From Stachybotrys elegans (lineage: Eukaryota; Ascomycota; Sordariomycetes; Hypocreales; Stachybotryaceae): DNA of 64,000 bases. The stretch is from assembly GCA_020746835.1 (NCBI GenBank), contig JAGPNK010000007.1, forward strand, positions 1,473,501 through 1,537,500. The letters run 5' to 3'. Both the position numbers and the translations under genes were made by a program. Under the pieces are notes generated by a model, which saw nothing but the letters and a program-made list of their open reading frames with translations, ran no database searches and was not told the DNA's origin. Below, one piece after another: positions 1 to 11,214 of the stretch (position 1 is its first letter; each line of letters starts with the position of its first letter).

Positions 1-45
1 TCGCCTCCGTCGCTCCTTTGACCTTCTCGCACCCCCTCCTACAAG

Positions 46-879
46 ATGCCTAGCACCGACGGTTCTGGCGCAATCGGGCGCCTGCTGAGCATCCTGGCCA
101 TCCTGACGGCGCTGTTGTCGGCCGTCGTGTACACGGTCGAGCAGAACCTCGAGAGCTTCTACGTCTTCCAAACTGATCACCTGCACGACCTTGCCAAACG
201 CGGCATTGCGCAGCATGGCAACAACACGCGGGGCATCGTCGAGTACATCGTGACGGAACTTAGCGACAAGGTGCCTGGCCACATCAACCTCGAGGAGGAC
301 TGGGTCTTCAACAACGCCGGAGGCGCCATGGGCGCCATGTACATCATCCACGCCAGTAAGCACATGATCCAATCGATAACAGGTGGCTTGGGTGGCGCTG
401 TAGAAATCACATGCTGACTCGAGACTTACAAAGGCGTCACCGAGTATCTCATCATCTTTGGTTAGTAAAATCGTCATGAAGCCTCGTATCTTCGACATGG
501 AAGACGACACAAAGACAGCGACTGACGCGTAAAACCAACAGGCACGGCGATTGGCACCGAGGGCCACACTGGACGCCACACGGCCGACGACTACTTCCAC
601 ATCCTCACGGGCACGCAGACGGCCTACGTGCCCGGCGAGTACGAGCCCGAGGTCTACCCTCCCGGAAGCGTGCACCACCTGCGCCGCGGCGACGCCAAGC
701 AGTACAAGATGCCCGAGGGCTGCTTCGCGCTCGAGTACGCCCGCGGCTGGATCCCCCCGATGCTCTTCTTCGGCTTCGCCGACGGCCTGTCCAGCACTCT
801 CGACTTCCCCACGCTGTGGAAGACGACGAGAATCACGGGCCGAGAGATGATCGGCAACCTGCTCAAGGGCAAGCTGTAA
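46..879 (+). CDS. ERG2: C-8 sterol isomerase (Erg2), 3 exons
   Basis: Exons 46-355, 434-460 and 542-879 join in frame to a 224-aa protein, close to the yeast length (222 aa). Erg2 moves the sterol double bond from C8 to C7 (fecosterol to episterol) in ergosterol synthesis at the ER membrane. An N-terminal hydrophobic segment (about residues 9-27) fits the ER anchor. The core carries the family blocks [31 protein letters not shown] (which spans both splice joints) and [19 protein letters not shown]. The tiny 27-nt middle exon is supported because it alone restores the [12 protein letters not shown] block in frame. Donors are GTAAGC and GTTAGT. Family identity is certain by motif; exon limits are inferred. 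Confidence 0.95.
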
Positions 880-3800
880 GGGAATACACCTGCCCTGCAG
901 AAATATCTCGGGTCAGCTCCGCCGACGCCCACCTATGTGCGCCCCGATATGCACTCGTTCAACTCCGAGCTAAAGTCGTGCGGCAGAGCGGCAAGGGGAG
1001 GAGTGTGTGTGTGTGTGTGCCCTTGTTTATGCCGACCATGTTCCAGAAGCTATCTCTTCTTTTCTTTTCAGCTGGCGGGACATGGCCCGGCCATGTATCA
1101 ATACGCTAGTACCATGCCTAGGGAAGGCCGGGGGGTGGTTGGTTTCCTCCTGCGAGGGCTTGCTTTGGGTTTACAGTCTTAATGAGGGGTGGTAAGGCAT
1201 AGCCACGTGAATGCTACTGCATATACCTGTACATATGTAATGTGATGGATGTAACTCTGGTAGAGGCGGGCCTATGGGCCACACGGAAACAAGTGCTCTT
1301 TACCCTGCTTTTGGTCGCCCAGTTGGGTACACAAGATAAGACAAGTGTCGTGTCGGGTCAGCAAATGATCCTTTGGGGATTAAATCCAGTGATAGGGAAA
1401 TAATCGTCCCGAGGCACTTTTGCGCGCCCAATGACATGTGCAGCGCGCCGAGGCATCCAAGGAGAGCATCAGGTAGCAAGCAGCAAATTGATGTTGGCAA
1501 AGGGCAGAACTTTTTTCAAGCGTCCGTGGAGAATGGTTCATGGGACCCTGTCGCTTCCGATAATTATGTACTTGGCAGCTCTGGGAATCAGTTCAGAAAG
1601 AATGGAGACGAGGATTCTTTGGGATGCTCCAGACCAGTTCCATCCAAACCTGTCTGTAAGTGTGGTACGACAAGGCTCCCTTGGCAACCACTCCGTGAAG
1701 CAACCTCGCTGTGGCGAAGATAAGGTGTACCCGAGCAGTTGGGACATACATGGCCTCCACCGTTCGTATCATGATCCCACTCGAAGAAGCGAAGGGGGTA
1801 TGGTGTGTAACGGTGACGACGACGTGATCATCGCATCGAGATCCATCGCCGTGACGCCTCGGACAAGGAATGTACTGTATGTAAGATGATGGAACCGGCC
1901 TCGAATCAATGTTCGGCGAGGAACCGCGACAAGGGGGGCCGAAAGATAAGACAGGATACGGGGGTGGCTACAGTCATCATGTGCGCAGGCTGTTAATTAG
2001 CACAAAGAGACGTATGTACAAGCCTGTGACGAAGGCTTGAGTCTGAAGGCATATGAGAAAAATCAAGACGCTTCTTGGCTCTTCATGCGGTCCATTGCCT
2101 TGTGCACAGGCAATTTTACGTAAAGGGCGAGCTTCCCTTACCCACGAGTATAATGAGAGAGGAGCATTTGCGAGATAGTCTGTCTTGGCTCGGTGAGTGA
2201 GCGGTTTGAGGGTCAAACGATGAGTAACGCGACGAGATGATTAGTGTGGCGCGAGGATTGATCCGACGCCAAGATGAATTTCCCCGTGAGAAGAGTTGAG
2301 GATGATGGATAGGACCGTGTTTGCTGAGGGTCGGAACGGCTAAGCGGAATATGCAAGGTCCGGTTTTAACGTTGGCAACCAAGTCTTGGTTCTAAATCCG
2401 TACAAATATAACGTACATATGCGCAGTATGTAGGCAGTATTGCCAGGCATGAGACGGGAATATTGGCTGTTGGTATCCGTACAGAGTGGTGGTAGAGTGG
2501 TGAAGTGGTGGTTGAGGTGGAGTGGTGATATTGGTGGTTGATGGCATGTTGGTGGTGCGCCGGAACTTTTCCTGTCAATGGAAGTCGGGAGCGGGTCCCC
2601 GCTGTGGGCTCGCCCGGGCTAGTCCCAGGGGGGAAGGTGGCATCGTGGGGCGGCAAGCAAAGGTTCCCAGAGCTGGTCGCAACTGCCATGACGTGTGGAG
2701 CCAGGCCTCTCCTTCCCGGCTGGGTTAAATCCTATCAGGCAAATTTCAGATTGAAACTACAAAAGAGCCCAGCAGATCTCTGTGCGCCCATGCCTCTTGC
2801 CTCAGCGAAGGCGAGCGCGGCTACCAATAGGAGAGGCAATGGGGTTCGAGGCGCTGGGTCTGCCCGGCACCCCTACAGTCCCCTAAAAAGTCTGTGTCAC
2901 GGAAATGGGCCTTGGGGTGGTCTCGTGAAGGGGACTTTTTGTAGTCTCCAGTTGTGAGAAGCAGCTGGTGCGACATTGCCGGATTGACAAGCAGATCGGA
3001 AAGGACGGGCTCAAAGTAAAAAAACAAGCTTAAACAGTGGCGTATCTTTCTATCCATCACGTAGGCCACGGCTGCCTTAGAGTCAAGGCTCTCCTACACG
3101 CGCGCCTTTAAAGGCGAAGGGCTCTCTCTTCGACCAGCAAGAGGGCACTGTGCCGCCGCATTGTATCCACCAGAAACGTGTGTCGTGCGTTCCTTGACTA
3201 TGATTACGATGATCTGATCAGGCGAGAACGGGTCAGCCGTCTTGGAAGGCCATTGCCAAGGCCAAGGCCGTACCCGTCGGCCTTGGCGGCGAGGGCTAGT
3301 CAGGACGAAGAAGAAGAAAAAAATGCAGAATCATGAGCGAGCGAGCGAGCAAAGAGGTGAGTTGGGGGGGTCAGACGGGAGGTCGACCAGATACCTTACC
3401 GCCAAGAAGCAGAGCCGGACGCCACCAAGTGCCACCGAGGTCACCCTCGCGCCCGCTCGCTCGTCTCGATTCAAAGTAGGCCCGACGACGAACCAGCTCG
3501 GACACACGACTTCCTGTCCAATTACAGAGACCATGGGGGTACGATCAAAATGGAGGGGGGGGCAACCGGCGGCCTCAACCTCCCATCCACTCACTCAGCT
3601 GATATCTGCGATGCGCGCGTAACGAAGCAAATGCAGCAGAACAACCGCCCAGCTTGGCACATCCTATCTTCTTCTCTATAGAAGCTTTTGCCAACACATG
3701 CCACCCGGACAAGGGGGGGGGGAGGCTGGGGGGAGGGAGGGGGCGGCTGTCGCATGCAAGCCTCTGGGCCAAGCAACGGACTAACAGGCGTGGCTCCCGT

Positions 3801-4944
3801 GCGTCTTCCCACCCCAGGTCAAGCCACCATGCAGGTAAATAGGCAAGGCAGAGCAAGGTGCTGGAGGAGACGACGCCTCATCGGCATCACGCCTTTGTAG
3901 ACTCTATGTCGCGTGCCGCCATGGGCAACCACGGACGACGGAATCAAAATCAAAATGAAAACGGCACAGCTTTGGCTCTATTGACTCGCTATGCCAAGGA
4001 AGCCAATCCATCGTTCCTTGAAGCGAGCCTGTCCCACCGGGTTCTTCTCGGTACGGTAAGGTATGGTTGGTTGGTCTTGTTGACGAGCCAGCATCAGATC
4101 AGTCAGGCCCGTGTTGTCCTGGGAGACTACACAGTTCCTACGCACCCTTTTTTTTTTCCCTCCTCCCAGCTGGACATATCTCTCCCTCTCCACAGGGCAG
4201 GCGGCTTTTGGCCCCAAGGATGCTGCTCCGCAATCATGGTGATATCGCCTGGTTGCCAAGCCCGGCTCCTGACCCATCTTCACCTTAAACGGTGCATATC
4301 AGCATCCCTTCTTTGTCCCCTCCCCCCGGGGTTGGCCAATCATGGCAATGTCCAATCCCATGGCGGCCATTCGTTCGAGTCTCTTATCAGAAGCTGGCCA
4401 GGGTTCGCATACAACCGAGACTGCTTCTTCGAGTCCTTGCCCCGTCCTGGGATCCTTGCCCACCTGCCTATCCATAGGTCGGGTTGGTCCATACTTGCCT
4501 GTGTACTCCGTATCCATTGATAGGACACGCCGCGCCGCGTCTCGCAGATGGCCAGGCCAAATTACCTGCTTGATCGCAGGCGGTACACCACCTTCGCCCG
4601 TGCTATCTAGCATCCGGCAAGGTATCTATGCATGTACTACATACACTCCAAGTCCCAGTCCGTCCTCCTTTGCCCGTAGTTAGCCGAACCATGTGCCTTC
4701 CAACCTTGGCGCGACCCTGCCCTGGGCTGCTCTTGCCACAGCTGCGCTCCTCCCTCCTCCAGAAACTCATATAGGTAGGAGCCCTCGCAGCTTCCTTCGA
4801 CCTCTCCTTCCCTCCCTTCTTCTCTACCGCGCTTTCTTAAGTCACTCTGCGGCACGACATTGGTCGTCAACCCCCCTCTTTGTCTCTGCATTCACGTGCT
4901 TGTGATACCCTCCTCCCCCTTCACTTCACTCTGTGCTCTCCAAC
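880..4944. other. 4.1 kb intergenic region, ERG2 3' side and PTR2 upstream region
   Basis: I see no conserved coding sequence here; the open frames are short, overlap on both strands and have biased composition. It holds a (GT)8 run at 1003-1019, a G-rich tract with at least four G-runs at 3713-3743 (possible G-quadruplex), and a pyrimidine-rich stretch of about 250 bp just before the PTR2 start, typical of a fungal 5' leader. Three HGATAR (GATA-factor type) words lie at 4384-4608 and are listed separately. Confidence 0.6.
4384..4608. promoter_or_regulatory. Three GATA-factor (AreA/Nit2-type) words upstream of PTR2
   Basis: TGATAA (minus strand, 4384-4389), TGATAG (plus, 4518-4523) and AGATAG (minus, 4603-4608) match HGATAR, the site of the nitrogen activator AreA/Nit2. 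They lie 340-560 bp before the PTR2 start. Peptide permease genes are known nitrogen-controlled targets in fungi, so AreA control is plausible. Such six-base words occur by chance, and the sites are further apart than typical strong AreA pairs. Confidence 0.35.
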
Positions 4945-6982
4945 ATGACTGTCGGAGACAACCTTGACACGGCCATTGTGGCTGCTGAGCTGCACGCCAA
5001 GGGTCAGGACGACGCCCGCGCCTCCATCGCCCTCGCCCGCGACGTTGAGGCCAGGAAGTCCGTCGAGGCTGGCGCCGTCGGCAGCAGCTCTGATGCTGCT
5101 GCCCTTGCGCCTATCAGCGGAGATGTCAGCGATCTTCCCACTGAGGAGGAGATGGAGACGCTTCGTCGTGTCTCTGGACCTATCCCCTTCAAGGTCTTCA
5201 CGATTGCCATCATCGAGCTTTGCGAGCGTTTCTCGTACTACGGTTCCACTGTCGTCTGTAAGTGGTCTTCTGGACTTCTCCTCCCATGAGCTCCAGTGGT
5301 TTTTTCGCGATTCGGCATGCTAACCACCTGTCTGCTGCAGTCACCAACTTCATCCAGCAGCCTCTCCCCGAGGGCTCCAGCACTGGTGCTTCAGTTGAAC
5401 AACCCGGTGCCCTCGGCATGGGCCAGCGCGCCTCGACCGGTATCACCACCTTCAACCAGTTCTGGCAGTACTTCATGCCCCTCTTCGGTGCCTACGTCGC
5501 CGATGCCCACTGGGGTCGCTACAAGACCATCTCGGCTGCTCTTGGTATCGATATCATCGGCCACATCATCCTCATCACTTCTGCTCTCCCCGGTGTCATC
5601 AACAACCAAGGTGGTTCTCTCGCCGCCATGATTATCGCTATCCTCGTCATTGGTTTCGGTACTGGTGGTTTCAAGCCCAACATCAACATTCTGATTATCG
5701 AGCAGCTTGGCGAGCAGCGAATGTACGTCAAGGAGCTTCCCTCTGGTGAGCGCGTCATTATCGACCCCCGTGTCACTGTGGAGCGTATCTTCATGTGGTT
5801 CTACTTCTTCATCAACGTCGGTGCCCTTGTCGGCCAGGTCTGCATGGTCTACGCTGAGCAGTACGTTGGCTTCTGGCTGTCGTACACTCTGCCCACCGTC
5901 CTCCTGGCCTTGTGCCCTCTCATCATGCTGTGGGGTCGTAAGCGCTACCTTCGCCGCCCTCCTTCGGGCTCCGTTCTTGGCCCTGCTATGAAGACCTTGG
6001 CTCTGGCTCAGAGCGGTCGCTGGTCCATCAACCCCTTCCAGACTTACAAGAACTTCCACGACGGTACCTTCTGGGAGAAGGTCAAGCCTTCCAACATCTC
6101 CCCTGAGCTTCGACCTAAGTGGATGACTTTCGACGATGCCTGGGTTGACGAGCTTGCCCGTGGTTTCGCTGCCTGCAAGGTCTTCTGCTACTACCCCATC
6201 TTCTGGCTCTGCTACAACCAGAGTAAGTCGTTCAATTATTCATTACTTGCTCATTTGTGACGTACAGTATTCTAACATATATCCCAGTCAACAACAACTT
6301 GGTTTCGCAGGCCGCCACCATGGAGCGTCACGGTGTCCCCAACGACATTCTCTCCAACCTGAACCCCTTCTCGCTCCTCATCTTCATCCCCCTCAACGAC
6401 TTCTTCATCTACCCCTTCCTCCGCAAGGTCGGTATCAAGTTCACTCCCATCAAGAAGATCACGGCCGGTTTCTTCACTGGCTTCATTGCCATGGTCTGGG
6501 CTACTGTCGTCCAGTACTACATTTACCAGGAATCCGAGTGCGGTAACCACGCCAGTGGTGAAGACTGCCAACCGGCCGCCATCAACGTCTGGGCCCAGAC
6601 CGGTTCCTACGTTCTGATTGCCTTGGCCGAGGTGTTTGCCTCCATCACGTCGCTTGAGTACGCCTACTCCAAGGCCCCCAAGAACATGCGATCCATGGTT
6701 CAGGCTGTCTCTCTCTTCATGACTGCCTTTTCCGCCGCTCTGGGTCAGGCTCTTGTCGCTCTGGCTGCTGACCCTCTCCTGATCTGGAACTACGCTGTCG
6801 TTGCCATCCTGGCTTTCATCGCCGGCTGCCTCTTCTGGCTGCAGTTCCGTCACCTTGACGAGATGGAGGATGAGCTCAACAACCTTCCCGAGGGTCACGT
6901 CGGCAAGACTCTTGACGACGAGAGCATGATCGCCCCCGAGGAGCCTGTGGCTGATCTCAAGAACAAGGAGGCCAGTGCTTAG
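4945..6982 (+). CDS. PTR2: Proton-coupled di/tripeptide transporter, PTR2 (POT) family, 3 exons
   Basis: Exons 4945-5257, 5341-6222 and 6288-6982 give 629 aa, a usual length for fungal PTR2. The product imports di- and tripeptides with protons across the plasma membrane. Visible family blocks are ELCERFSYYG near residue 92, YVADAHWGRYKTI in the second quarter, FGTGGFKPNI, and the FYFFINVGALVGQ block that corresponds to the POT signature. The C-terminal half has the usual helices, then an acidic hydrophilic tail. The first ATG in frame with a good context (ccaacATGACT) was chosen. Its neighbour on the right, convergent with it, is the nitrogen repressor NmrA, and GATA-type sites lie upstream, which suits nitrogen-regulated uptake (inference). 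Confidence 0.94.
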
Positions 6983-8934
6983 AGGGCTGGTAATGAAGGA
7001 CATGTGTCAAGAACATGATTTGGCCATGTTGAAGCGAACACAGGATGCGATATGGTTGTAGATGTTGTTTCCGACCTCAAGATTATACCCTGCATTAGTT
7101 GACAAGACAATGTGACAAGACTTATACACATACATATATCCACCGATGACGGTTCATGCCACTATCGACGTGATGTTGCCATTCTCTGTCTTCCATCTTA
7201 TCGGTCCTGCACTTGCTGGTCTTATCAAACGTGTGTCAGCGCGTAGTCCCCCTGACTAATAAGGCGCGTAAGACCCAACCAGGCAACCACCCTGAGAACC
7301 TTGGCCCCCCGCGTGCGAGCGCCTTCCTTCTCCTTCCCCAGAGTTTTCTCCCACGGCGCGGCCCGCTTCTAACCATGGGAGAGTGTGGGGGTGGGCGCAC
7401 CTGAAGCTAAAAAGGCATGTATTTGAATGGGTTGTGAATTCGTCGTGACGTTTTTAAAATTGCCTACCGAGCCTAGGTTTTGCTCGCTGATGCTCTGATC
7501 AACCAGGCGTTGCCACCTTGATTTCTTTTTTCTTTTTCTTTTTTTCTCCCTCGTTCCAAAGTTCTGTCTTTTGCCTCTCCTCGCAAAGACGCAGCAATTG
7601 AACATGGTGGCGGCCTCGTTGGCGAAATCACTCCGAAACCAACATTACCGTGGCCTGGCCTACCCTGTCCCCCCTCAAAAGGATGTGAGAATTAGAGAAA
7701 AGGGGCAGACAATAAGCTGCTGAATCTTGCCTCCCAGTCATAGAATAACAGATCGATCGATCCTACTCTTGGCTCCGATCGGTTCTTGGTGTCTCTCTCT
7801 CCCCCCGTTGCTTTGTCCTCCTCCCAATGTCATCATGGAAACAACGGAAACCCCCACGCCACGGTGTCCCCCCCCCTCCCTTCCTAACCAACACCCTGGG
7901 CATGCAAGTGCAAGGTCAGCATCAAATATTGCCCTTGGCCGCGTGTGACTGGATAGATTTATCCTCGGCAACTGACCGAGACCTGGAACGGCCAGGGAAG
8001 GGAATGGCCACTTTCTATTATGGAAGGGGTAGGAAAAACTAAAAGACTGCTCGATGCCCGGCCGCTGACGCCCGCCTTCTATCCTGCCTTCGCCTACCTG
8101 GTGGGCACCAATACTTTCCCCATTCACCCTTCATCCATCATACATCATCCGTCTACCTATTCACCTCCTGCGCCCCTTGGCTCCCGGCCCTCAAACTCGC
8201 AACGATTGCCCTTCCTCATCAGTTCACTTGTCTCAGCCCAGCAGTCACTCAGACACTCACTCACTCAGTGCCTTCGACAGTTTGCAACAAGAACGCATCA
8301 GCTTATCCCAAGTCCTCCTCCATTTTTAACTCTATATTACTCCGTGAAAGCATACGCAATATCAATATCATGGCTCTCGTTCCATGCTTGGTCATATCAT
8401 AAGTTGCTTTTTTTTCCTTGCCACCAACGCCAGCGGTCACTTTAGAATAATGCGATCAGGCTGCAGACGATCCCCATGGCCAAAGTTAGCGGTCATGGAT
8501 ACCGCTTCCTTCTCAAGCGCCTTCCGGATACCCTCCAACCATGCGTCGTCTCGCTCTGCCGATATGCACACCACCAATGCTGTCATCCTTCGTGATTCTC
8601 GTCACCGACCAATTCCCAGCTCGACGCCCTCGGGGTAAAATCAAAAACACGCGATTGTGTGTAAAAACGAAAAGAAAAAGAAAGAGAAAAAAAAACCAGA
8701 TGCGAAAGAAGAAATGGAGAGTTGACGCCGGACAGGCGTGTACTGAACCGAGTCTGCTGCTCGGGCAACGGAAGGGAACATGGCTGACCGGGGATGTTGG
8801 TGAGCAGATGAAGCCGTCGAAGCATGTCATGTGAGTGGTCAAGGACGTATTGCCGTTGCTCACAGGATGATGTGCCAGCCATAGGCCGGATATCCCAAGT
8901 GCCCATACAGAGCAAGCCTGGGGTGACCGCATCT
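6983..8934. other. 1.95 kb space between two convergent genes, with a leader-like tract
   Basis: PTR2 and NmrA end towards each other, so no promoter is expected here. No conserved protein is seen. About 8085-8345 is strongly pyrimidine-rich with runs such as cactcactcactcag, and looks like a plus-strand 5' leader pointing at the NmrA 3' end. The first ATG after it (8371) opens only a short frame. A non-coding or antisense transcript is possible but unproven. Confidence 0.45.
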
Positions 8935-10314
8935 TCATGCTAGCCACTCCTCCTCGGCCCGCTTCCGGCCAGTCGTCATAACCAGCCCTTCGTCGTCGTC
9001 GTCATCGTCTTGCTCGTCGTCGTGAATTCTCAGTTGCTCGACAGATGCAGCAGTGGCCTGAACCACTTCGTCCTCGACAGGTTCCTCCTCCTCGTCATCG
9101 AACATCCACGTTTTACCATTCGCTTCCTCCTCCAGAGGGAACATCTCGCGGGCGTACTCTTCCAGTCCTCGGGGGCCTTCCCATAGCTCCAAGGCCTCCC
9201 TGGGGCAGCTCTCCTCCAGCTTTGGATCGCCAAAGTAAGGGGGCTGCTTCTTGGGATCTGGTTCATCGGGCCTGAAGAGCTTCTCCAGTGCCTCCAGCTG
9301 CTCGCGATAGCCCACGGGAATGCGGACCTTGACCTCGATGGGTCCGCGGACATACTTCACCGGCCGCCCTACACCTCGAGCAAACAGCGCACACGCCTCC
9401 TTAGGTGTGAGATACTCATAGGCTAGTGCTATGCGTTCTCCTGCCCATTTGGATACGCCGTCCTTGAAAATCTGCAGAATAGCAGGACCCACGTCGTGCT
9501 CCGCATCTAGCCAGGGCAGCTTGACGTTCTCATGGAACGGTGCCTGCCACACAAATGATCCGTCGGGCTGAAGCTCCATGCAGAAGAGCGGGTAGAGAAG
9601 GGAGGTGAAATTGTTGTTGTATATGCCTGTATACACAAAGGTGGCAGGCAGCTTCAGCTCCCGCACATACGCCTCGACCTTGTGCTTGGCCGCCCAAAGA
9701 GGAACAGATGGCCAGCCCGAGTTATAGGCAGCGTGGTCAGGCATGGAGGAGTAGATGTAATGCTGGACACGAGCCTTCTTGGCGGCATCAGCGAGGGCCT
9801 TGCCGATCTGGATCTCGTCGCCATAGAAGGTCGTGTTGATGAAGGCGAGTTGTGCCCCGCGGAACAGATTGTTAATCAGCTCGTGGTTCACCCCTACGCC
9901 GCGAAGGGGGCCATTCTGCGTTACGTCTTTGTTGGCTTCCGAGGGCTGGTGTCGGGTGTAAAGTTCGCCAACGATGCAGGTTACGTTGGGGTTCATCTCG
10001 ACTTCGTTCGCCACGACACCTTCGAGATTCCTCAGCTGGGCGCGGACATGATAGCCGACGGCGGTAGCGACGCGGATAAACGAGGCGGCCTGGCGGCCGC
10101 TCGCATTGATAACGGCAATGGTCTTGTCGGGAGAAGACATGAGCCTCTTAGGCGGGCGGAATATGAGCGAGTTGCTGCGCGAGGTAGCCAAGGGAGACGA
10201 CTCCGAGTATGATGATCGCGAGTGCTTGTGGTGTCTGCGGTAGCCGTTGGTCTGGTCTTCGGGGATGTGGATGGGAATGGTGCCCGTGATGTTGCCGTTG
10301 AGTTGGGCGGGCAT
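8935..10314 (-). CDS. nmrA: Nitrogen metabolite repression protein NmrA/NMR
   Basis: Single exon of 459 aa from the ATG at 10314; an upstream in-frame ATG at 10479 would give 514 aa. NmrA is a Rossmann-fold NAD(P)-binding protein that binds the GATA activator AreA/Nit2 and damps it under nitrogen sufficiency. Visible are the dinucleotide loop INASGRQAASFIR (residues 69-81), QHYIYSSMPDH, ATFVYTGIYNNNFTSL, PWLDAEHDVGPAILQIFKDG and EEYAREMFPLEEEANG, all diagnostic of true NmrA rather than of the wider NmrA-like oxidoreductases. The conserved part begins near residue 59 (MSSPDKTIAV), so there is an extra basic/Ser-rich N-terminus. After the usual end comes an additional acidic tail with a run of aspartates. 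The N-terminal limit is the uncertain point. Confidence 0.93.
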   Translation of the reverse strand: MPAQLNGNITGTIPIHIPEDQTNGYRRHHKHSRSSYSESSPLATSRSNSLIFRPPKRLMSSPDKTIAVINASGRQAASFIRVATAVGYHVRAQLRNLEGVVANEVEMNPNVTCIVGELYTRHQPSEANKDVTQNGPLRGVGVNHELINNLFRGAQLAFINTTFYGDEIQIGKALADAAKKARVQHYIYSSMPDHAAYNSGWPSVPLWAAKHKVEAYVRELKLPATFVYTGIYNNNFTSLLYPLFCMELQPDGSFVWQAPFHENVKLPWLDAEHDVGPAILQIFKDGVSKWAGERIALAYEYLTPKEACALFARGVGRPVKYVRGPIEVKVRIPVGYREQLEALEKLFRPDEPDPKKQPPYFGDPKLEESCPREALELWEGPRGLEEYAREMFPLEEEANGKTWMFDDEEEEPVEDEVVQATAASVEQLRIHDDEQDDDDDDEGLVMTTGRKRAEEEWLA

Positions 10315-11199
10315 CGCTAGGTCAGCTCTGGTCTCGAAGGCTCGAGACCGAGTGTCAAGGTGATCGGGGGCACCGCCTTGGAGGATGGGGGATTTATTTG
10401 GCGGCAGAGCGCCAAGGCGGGAGAAGGTTGCTGGAGAGCTTGTGGGTACGTGAAGAGCGGCGAAGCCTGCATGAGCCATTCAACAGACAACCAGTACGTA
10501 AGGGGAACGTATGGTGGTGGATCGGCTAACGGCGCCAAAGGGCCAAACCACCTCACCTTTGAGCCTAGGATGGTAGGAGGGTGCGGAAGAAGGGAGAAAG
10601 GAACAGTAGGTGAATGTAGCGAGGGGGGAGGGGTGCGGTAGCGTGCGCAGGTGTGCGGTAGCGTGCGTGTGCGTGCGTGTCTGTGGTGCGTCTGGTGTTG
10701 CTGTCTTTATGTTGTGATATGCCGTGATCTGAGCTGCACCTGTGCCTATGCTGAGCAAGGCCGGGGTTGCGAAGTTGTTACCAAGTAGGTTATAGCCAAG
10801 ATCAGATGACGCGGGTCCCCGGCGACCAAATACCTAATGCAAAAGAACCTTGAGGGGTCCTCGGAGTAGTGGCATGTAACGGGGTCGGTCGGGGTGAGCA
10901 GTAGGCGTGCGCTTGGGTGCCGCGATGTCGGGGGTTGAGGGTGAGGTTTCAGTTATCAGATCCAAACTCGTAGAAACGAAAGATATTTTCTGACTGCCGA
11001 AACGTGCGCTTCCTGAGCCAGAGTTTTTGCCCTGACTGGTTGGAAAGCTGGTGGGTCGATGAAGTCGTTTGTAGACTACTTTCGCACCCGAAAACTAATT
11101 AATCCTCAGGATCCTAGGGCGTATAAGAAGAAAAAGGGAGCGATAGTGGGTGGTGCTTTATTGTTGCAACAGGGCAGGGCGCCGGCGGATCGGAGAGGA

Positions 11200-11214
11200 G
11201 GGGGGGGGGGGGGG
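11200..11214 (+). repeat. 15-base G homopolymer
   Basis: An uninterrupted run of 15 G in the gene-free region. Its length is sequencing-sensitive. Confidence 0.85.

Noticed and set aside
2836..2860. GGTTCGAG, a partial tRNA B-box
   Set aside because: The closing CC and an A-box at the right distance are missing; no cloverleaf could be drawn.
3713..3743. G-rich tract as a functional G-quadruplex
   Set aside because: The pattern permits folding, but nothing links it to a gene or promoter; kept only as composition.
3858..4520. Plus-strand frame of 220 codons before PTR2
   Set aside because: No conserved motif, first codon not ATG, several overlapping frames of similar length; the region behaves as promoter.
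5391..7003. Long minus-strand frames of 222 and 243 codons opposite PTR2
   Set aside because: They are antisense shadows of strongly biased PTR2 codons, with acidic low-complexity peptides.
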